A stretch of DNA of 64,000 bases from Streptomyces bacillaris (lineage in GTDB: Bacteria; Actinomycetota; Actinomycetes; Streptomycetales; Streptomycetaceae). Of this stretch, positions 59,894-64,000 are shown piece after piece. Position numbers and translations under genes: made by a program. Numbering within the stretch: position 1 is the stretch's first letter; each line of letters starts with the position of its first letter. A model generated the notes under the pieces. That model ran no database searches, was not told the DNA's origin, and saw only the letters and a list, made by a program, of their open reading frames with translations. The stretch lies in contig NZ_CP029378.1 of the NCBI RefSeq assembly GCF_003268675.1, positions 1,674,001-1,738,000 on the forward strand, in the 5' to 3' direction.

Positions 59894-62053
59894 CTATCCG
59901 GCGAGCGCAAGGACCAGCGGGAGGACTTGGTCGACTCCGGCCCGACGCAGGAGACGCGCGCCCACCGCGAGGGTCCAGCCCGAATCGGTGTAGTCGTCGA
60001 CGAGCAGGACCGGGCCCGGCGTGGCGGCCAAGGCCGCGGCGAGACCGTCGGGCACGGTGAACGAGTCCGCGAGCGCGCGTAGCCGTTGGGCCGAATTGCT
60101 GCGGTGCGCGATGTGTTCGTCCGCGTGTGGGGTGTAGGCCAGGCTGCCCAGGAGCGGGAGCCGGCCGACCCTGGCCACTCCCTCGGCGAGCGAGCCGACC
60201 AGCTGGGGACGGGTGCGGGACGGCATGGCCACGACACCGACGGGCCGGGTCACCGCGTCAGGAGTACCGTCGGCCCAGCCGCCCGACGAACGGGCCCAGT
60301 CCGCCAGCACCGTCACCACAGCGTCCAGCACGTCGTCCGGGACGGGCCCGTCCGCCGCTTGCGCGGAAAGGAGCGGCCTCAACCGGTTGCCCCAGCCGAT
60401 GTCCGACAGCCTCCCCAGCGCCCGCCCGGTCACCGCCTGCTGCCCCGCCGGAATGCGGCCCTTGAGGTCCATGCCGACGGCGGCAAGGCCGGTCGGCCAC
60501 ATCTTGCGGGGCTCGACCTCGGCACCCGGCCGGTCCAGCTCGCCCGTCGCCGCCGCGAGGGCCGAGGACGAGACGGCGGGATCGAGCCAGGGGCCGGCGC
60601 AGTTGTCGCAGCGACCGCAGGGGACCGCCTTCTCGTCGTCCAACTGCCGCTGCAGGAACTCCATGCGACAGTCGGCGGTCGCCACGTAGTCCCGCATGGC
60701 CTGCTGCTCCGCGGCCCGCTGCTTCGCAACCCAGGCGTACCGCTCCGCGTCGTACGCCCACGGCTGCCCTGTGGCAGTCCAGCCGCCCTTCACACGCTTG
60801 ACCGCCCCGTCCACGTCAAGGACCTTCAGCATCGTCTCCAGACGCGAACGCCGAAGGTCCACCAACGGCTCCAGCGCCGGCAGCGACAACGGTCGGCCCG
60901 CCTGTCCCAGCACGTCCAGGGTGCGCCGTACCTGCTCCTCGGGCGGGAAACCCACCGAGGCGAAGTAGGCCCAGATCGCCTCGTCCTCCCGCCCGGGCAG
61001 CAACAGAACATCCGCATGATCCACGCCACGCCCCGCGCGCCCCACCTGCTGGTAATAGGCGATGGGAGACGAGGGCGAACCCAGGTGCACCACAAAGCCG
61101 AGGTCCGGCTTGTCGAAGCCCATGCCGAGTGCGGACGTGGCAACCAGGGCTTTGACCCGGTTCGCCAGCAGATCCTCCTCCGCCTGCAACCGTTCGGCGT
61201 TCTCCGTCTTCCCCGTGTAGGAGGCCACCGGATATCCGCGCTGCCGCAGGAATGCCGCGACCTCTTCCGCCGCTGCGACCGTCAGCGTGTAAATGATCCC
61301 CGAACCCTGGAGATCCCCGAGCCGCTCCCCCAGCCACGCGAGCCGGTGCGCCGCATTCGGCAGCTCCAGCACCCCCAGGCGGAGACTCTCCCGGTCCAGC
61401 GGCCCCCGCAACACCAAGGCGTCCTTGCCCCCGGTGCCCAATTGCTCCGCCACATCCGCAGTCACCCGGGCGTTCGCCGTGGCCGTCGTGGCGAGCACGG
61501 GCACCCCTGCCGGAAGCTCGGCCAGCATCGTCCGCAGCCGCCGGTAGTCAGGCCGGAAGTCATGACCCCAGTCGGAAATACAGTGCGCCTCGTCGACCAC
61601 CAGAAGACCGGTCGTCGCCGCGAGCTTCGGCAGCACCTGATCACGAAAGTCCACGGAATTGAGGCGCTCCGGGCTCACGAGGAGAACATCGGTCTCACCG
61701 CGCTCCACCTCACCGTAGATCGTCTCCCACTCCTCCGGATTGGCCGAGTTGATCGTGCGCGCCTGAATTCCCGCACGCGCCGCCGCCTCGACCTGGTTAC
61801 GCATCAACGCCAACAGCGGCGAAATGATCACGGTAGGGCCGGCACCCCGCCGCCGCAGCAGAGCGGTGGCCACGAAATAGACCGCCGACTTCCCCCACCC
61901 GGTGCGCTGCACCACCAGCGCCCGGCGGCGCTCCTCGACCAGGGCCGCCACGGCCTGCCACTGGTCCTCCCGCAGCCGCGCCGATCCCACAGGGGCTCCG
62001 ACCAGCTCAGCGAGGACGGTGTCGGCTTCGGTGCGCAGTTCCAGGGTGTCCAT
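59894..62053 (-). CDS. RecQ family DNA helicase with C-terminal phosphoribosyltransferase-like domain
   Basis: 719 residues from the ATG at 62053 (GGGGG before it). Helicase motif I is QRTGWGKSAVYF (residues 49-60), motif II VVDEAHCISDWGHDFRPDYRRL (DEAH at 154-157), then motif III region LATTATAN and motif VI YQQVGRAGRG. The zinc-binding cysteines are CRMEFLQRQLDDEKAVPCGRCDNC. The C-terminal domain has the PRPP loop motif GPVLLVDDYTDSGWTLAVGARLLRR, typical of type I phosphoribosyltransferases. This fusion is known in Streptomyces; its biochemical partner reaction is not established to me. It unwinds DNA in repair, and the PRTase part may sense or make nucleotide signals. It lies on the minus strand inside the rearranged patch. 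Confidence 0.9.
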   Translation of the reverse strand: MDTLELRTEADTVLAELVGAPVGSARLREDQWQAVAALVEERRRALVVQRTGWGKSAVYFVATALLRRRGAGPTVIISPLLALMRNQVEAAARAGIQARTINSANPEEWETIYGEVERGETDVLLVSPERLNSVDFRDQVLPKLAATTGLLVVDEAHCISDWGHDFRPDYRRLRTMLAELPAGVPVLATTATANARVTADVAEQLGTGGKDALVLRGPLDRESLRLGVLELPNAAHRLAWLGERLGDLQGSGIIYTLTVAAAEEVAAFLRQRGYPVASYTGKTENAERLQAEEDLLANRVKALVATSALGMGFDKPDLGFVVHLGSPSSPIAYYQQVGRAGRGVDHADVLLLPGREDEAIWAYFASVGFPPEEQVRRTLDVLGQAGRPLSLPALEPLVDLRRSRLETMLKVLDVDGAVKRVKGGWTATGQPWAYDAERYAWVAKQRAAEQQAMRDYVATADCRMEFLQRQLDDEKAVPCGRCDNCAGPWLDPAVSSSALAAATGELDRPGAEVEPRKMWPTGLAAVGMDLKGRIPAGQQAVTGRALGRLSDIGWGNRLRPLLSAQAADGPVPDDVLDAVVTVLADWARSSGGWADGTPDAVTRPVGVVAMPSRTRPQLVGSLAEGVARVGRLPLLGSLAYTPHADEHIAHRSNSAQRLRALADSFTVPDGLAAALAATPGPVLLVDDYTDSGWTLAVGARLLRRAGVDQVLPLVLALAG

Positions 62054-62196
62054 ACCCCCATGCAACCCGATAGCACCGACAATCGACGACTTCACCCTGT
62101 GTCACCACTGGTTCGCAAACGGTCCGCACACGCCGATCGAGGATGGACGAGTCCTGCGCGGTCCGCCGGACCGGGCGAGCCTGAGCCCAGGGGCCC

Positions 62197-62532
62197 TCCG
62201 GCTGCGCCCCGTGCTCACGGCGCAGGCTCCGGACGGATCAGTTCCGGACGATGTCACGGACACGGTGGTCACCTGCCCGGGACGGTGACGTACGTCCCGG
62301 GCACCGAGGATCTGACGGTGTCGCAGACCGACAGCGCACAGCGGGTACGAGCCCCGCACGAGGCCCTGACGGGGAGCCGGGGCCGGAGGTGGCGCTGAAG
62401 TCCGCAGGTGGGCCGGTGCTCCTCGTCGACGACCTCTCCGACACCGGCTGGACACCGGCCGTAGCCGCCCGGCTGCTGCGGCGCACCGGAGCCGAGGGGG
62501 TGTGTCCCCTGATCCTCTCGGTTCAGGGGTGA
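62197..62532 (+). pseudogene. 3' remnant of a RecQ-PRTase gene
   Basis: On the plus strand, pieces in shifting frames match the end of the intact RecQ-PRTase protein: LRLRPVLTAQAPDGSVPDDVTDTVVT resembles NRLRPLLSAQAADGPVPDDVLDAVVT. Then TYVPGTEDLTVSQTDSAQRV resembles AYTPHADEHIAHRSNSAQRL. Last, GGPVLLVDDLSDTGWTPAVAARLLRRTGAEGVCPLILSVQG resembles the PRPP-loop end. About 50 codons between the first and second pieces are deleted, and there is at least one frameshift. The TGA is at 62530-62532. Confidence 0.8.
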
Positions 62533-62767
62533 TCAGCGGTGATCAGGGGGAACGGCAGGCGTCATCCGGCCGAGGCTGGGCAGGGATATCAGTAGCATTC
62601 CGGCCGATACCCGTCAGCGTCGTCAATTGCTCGTTGCCGCCTGCCGATACGCCAGGAAGAATTGGGACTGCTCCCCGCACAGTTCTCGTCGGGCCCGGAA
62701 GGGCTGTGCCGCGGCGCGCCCTCACTCGACCCTGCCCGCACCGTGGGCGCGTAGCGAAGGGAGGACC

Positions 62768-63418
62768 ATGACCTTCGGATTCGCCCCGTCCCCCGCCACT
62801 TCGATATCGGCGTTCCCCACGCCACCAGGCTCCGCGGCCTCCGTCAACCGCCTTGCCCGGATGCTCGAACCCGCCGAGTGGGCCTCGGCGGGCATACCGC
62901 TGCTGCGCAGCCCGCGCGAGGTCGTCAGCGGGCTGCACTCCCGCCACCGGCCGACGCCCACCACCGCCGTGATCGCGGTCCTCGACCATGAGGAACGGCT
63001 CACGGCGAGCGCCTCGTTCGTGCGCCGGGACACGGTCGCGGCGGACGGCTGGGAGTTCCGCAACGCGCTGCTGGCCCACCTGCGGCGGGTGATCCCGCAC
63101 GATCTGCGCCGCCGTACTCCGGCGCGTACAGCCGTACTTCTCTACTGCCGTGACGGCGACGAACGGTGGACCGAGGAGGACGGCGCGTGGATGTGGGGCC
63201 TGCGGGACGCCTGCACCCTGCACGGGCTGCGGTGCGGTGCGTACATCACGCTGACCGGCGGGGGCTGGCAGGTGCTCGGTGAGGGGCGGGGCGGACGGCG
63301 GCCCAGCTCCCTGTCCGAGCCCGCCCCGCTGGCCGACCTCGTCACCGAACAGCCGCCCACGCTGACCCGGACCGGCGGCGGCTCGGCCCAGGCGCTGCAC
63401 CGCTCGGCCGCCCGGTGA
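62768..63418 (+). CDS. conserved hypothetical protein (DUF4192-like context)
   Basis: 216 residues from the ATG at 62768, with GGGAGGACC just upstream. It has a compact domain (PEWASAGIPLLRSPREVVSGLHSRHRPTPTTAVIAVLDHEERLTASASFVRR..., ending HGLRCGAYITLTGGGWQVLGEG). The TAVIAVLDHEERL strand and the HxR/CRDGDERW segment are noticeable. I do not recognise a family of known function. It lies just past the recQ remnant and ends at a terminator. Confidence 0.65.
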   Translation: MTFGFAPSPATSISAFPTPPGSAASVNRLARMLEPAEWASAGIPLLRSPREVVSGLHSRHRPTPTTAVIAVLDHEERLTASASFVRRDTVAADGWEFRNALLAHLRRVIPHDLRRRTPARTAVLLYCRDGDERWTEEDGAWMWGLRDACTLHGLRCGAYITLTGGGWQVLGEGRGGRRPSSLSEPAPLADLVTEQPPTLTRTGGGSAQALHRSAAR

Positions 63419-63524
63419 GCGCGGAGCCCCGAGCCCGGAGCGCGTGAGGCGCCGAGCCGTCCACAACGGCGTGGCGAACGCACGCGCCGTAAGCCGGAGC
63501 GGCCGGAAGCGTGACCGACGACCG

Positions 63525-63558
63525 GAGCCCCGGCTGCCCGCACGGGCGGCCGGGGCTC
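63525..63558. terminator. bidirectional terminator hairpin
   Basis: Arms at 63525-63540 and 63544-63558 with one T-G wobble and a CAC loop. It lies between convergent genes. Confidence 0.8.
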
Positions 63559-63588
63559 ATCGGTTCTGCGGTGCGGCGGTGCTGCGGT

Positions 63589-64000
63589 TCAGACGCCCGC
63601 GCCGAGTGCGGAGTTGATCGTCTGCGGGTCCCCGCAGACGATCAGCAGCGCGGCGGCACGGTCGCGGGCCACGGGCAGCGCACGGGCGACGGTCTCGTCG
63701 GCGTCCCCGTTGACCGCCACCACGACCACGGGCCGGGGCTTCGCCCGGTCGACCGCGGAGGCGTCGGCGAAGAAGACGTCGTCGCCCGCGTCCTGCTGGG
63801 CCCAGTACGCGGCCTCGCCGAAGGACAGCTCGTGGGCGGCCCACGGGTGCTGCTCGCCGGTGGTGAGCACCAGGATGTCGCCCGGCGCACGGCCGGACTC
63901 CAGCAGCAGGTCGACCGTTTCCTCGGCCGCGTCGAGGGCTCCGCCGGCCGGGGCCGGGATCAGCTGGAGCTGCGGTGCGGAACGATTCTCCGACCGCCCG
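63589..64000 (-). CDS. C-terminal part of a helicase/ATPase-like protein (cut by window edge)
   Basis: The frame is open to the right edge, so only about 137 C-terminal residues are seen: LQLIPAPAGGALDAAEETVDLLLESGRAPGDILVLTTGEQHPWAAHELSFG, then PRPVVVVAVNGDADETVARALPVARDRAAALLIVCGDP. The GDILVLTTG and VLIVCGDP motifs resemble superfamily 1 helicase C-terminal regions of Streptomyces ATP-binding proteins. Exact family cannot be assigned without the N-terminus. Confidence 0.65.
   Translation of the reverse strand, partial: GRSENRSAPQLQLIPAPAGGALDAAEETVDLLLESGRAPGDILVLTTGEQHPWAAHELSFGEAAYWAQQDAGDDVFFADASAVDRAKPRPVVVVAVNGDADETVARALPVARDRAAALLIVCGDPQTINSALGAGV

Noticed and set aside
1..64000. 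CRISPR arrays, rRNA, tRNA, integrated phage or biosynthetic gene cluster
   Set aside because: No regularly spaced repeats with unique spacers, no RNA operon, no phage structural genes and no PKS/NRPS or similar enzymes were seen.

Overview
The window is high-GC actinobacterial chromosome, almost certainly Streptomyces. The evidence is the housekeeping set: HrdB sigma factor with its Lys/Ala-rich N-terminal arm, topoisomerase IV genes parE and parC, the cell-division protein SepH, CutRS, an N-terminal-GNAT PatA, a c-di-AMP riboswitch before an M23 peptidase, a DasR-type box before the HPr gene, and many actinobacterial DUF families (3159, 3710, 3093, 4193, 5998, 485, 7455, 4192). Most of it is conserved core chromosome. 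About 57.6-62.5 kb is a small rearranged accessory patch.

Layout. 0-9 kb: end of a TrkA-type potassium protein, DUF3159 and OB-fold proteins, KdpDE without kdpFABC in view, and the thioesterase-dut-DUF3710 operon, whose last gene carries an apparent frameshift. 9.5-14 kb: CutRS, an inositol-monophosphatase-family enzyme and an Fe-S-type ferrochelatase. 14-24 kb: MFS transporter and FAD-linked sugar-lactone oxidase, a repeat-rich membrane protein, SepH, rhodanese, glyoxalase-fold protein, thymidine kinase, a phosphodiesterase-like protein and DUF5998. 24-32.6 kb: PatA, HPr, a GntR regulator, the riboswitch-controlled M23 peptidase and an M16 peptidase pair. 32.8-47.3 kb: parC, a CobW GTPase, two divergent citrate-synthase-family genes (one fused to a DNA-binding domain), a LacI regulator, a CitA/CitB-like two-component system, an acetate-type symporter with its DUF485 partner, and parE. 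47.7-57.6 kb: DUF7455, a secreted trypsin-like protease, hrdB, a 215-bp MITE-like element, a FadR-type regulator, an ABC ATPase-permease fusion, a Nudix/NrtR-like protein and DUF4192.

57.6-62.5 kb: this patch holds an intact RecQ helicase-phosphoribosyltransferase gene on the minus strand, a CrcB fluoride-channel pair with one partner cut by an insertion sequence, a 3'-truncated IS5-like transposase, and a frameshifted 14-residue-repeat gene. Flanking them, on the plus strand, are the first ~35 codons and the last part of a second, decayed RecQ-PRTase gene. I read this as an older RecQ-PRTase gene broken or replaced by DNA that brought in a divergent homologue. The two 5' leaders share an identical 17-bp word in inverted orientation.

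The main regulatory calls are the c-di-AMP riboswitch, the DasR-type box, the nested palindromes between the citrate-synthase genes, and helically spaced repeats at the LacI-gene start. All functions are inferred by reading the sequence; no database search or folding program was run.
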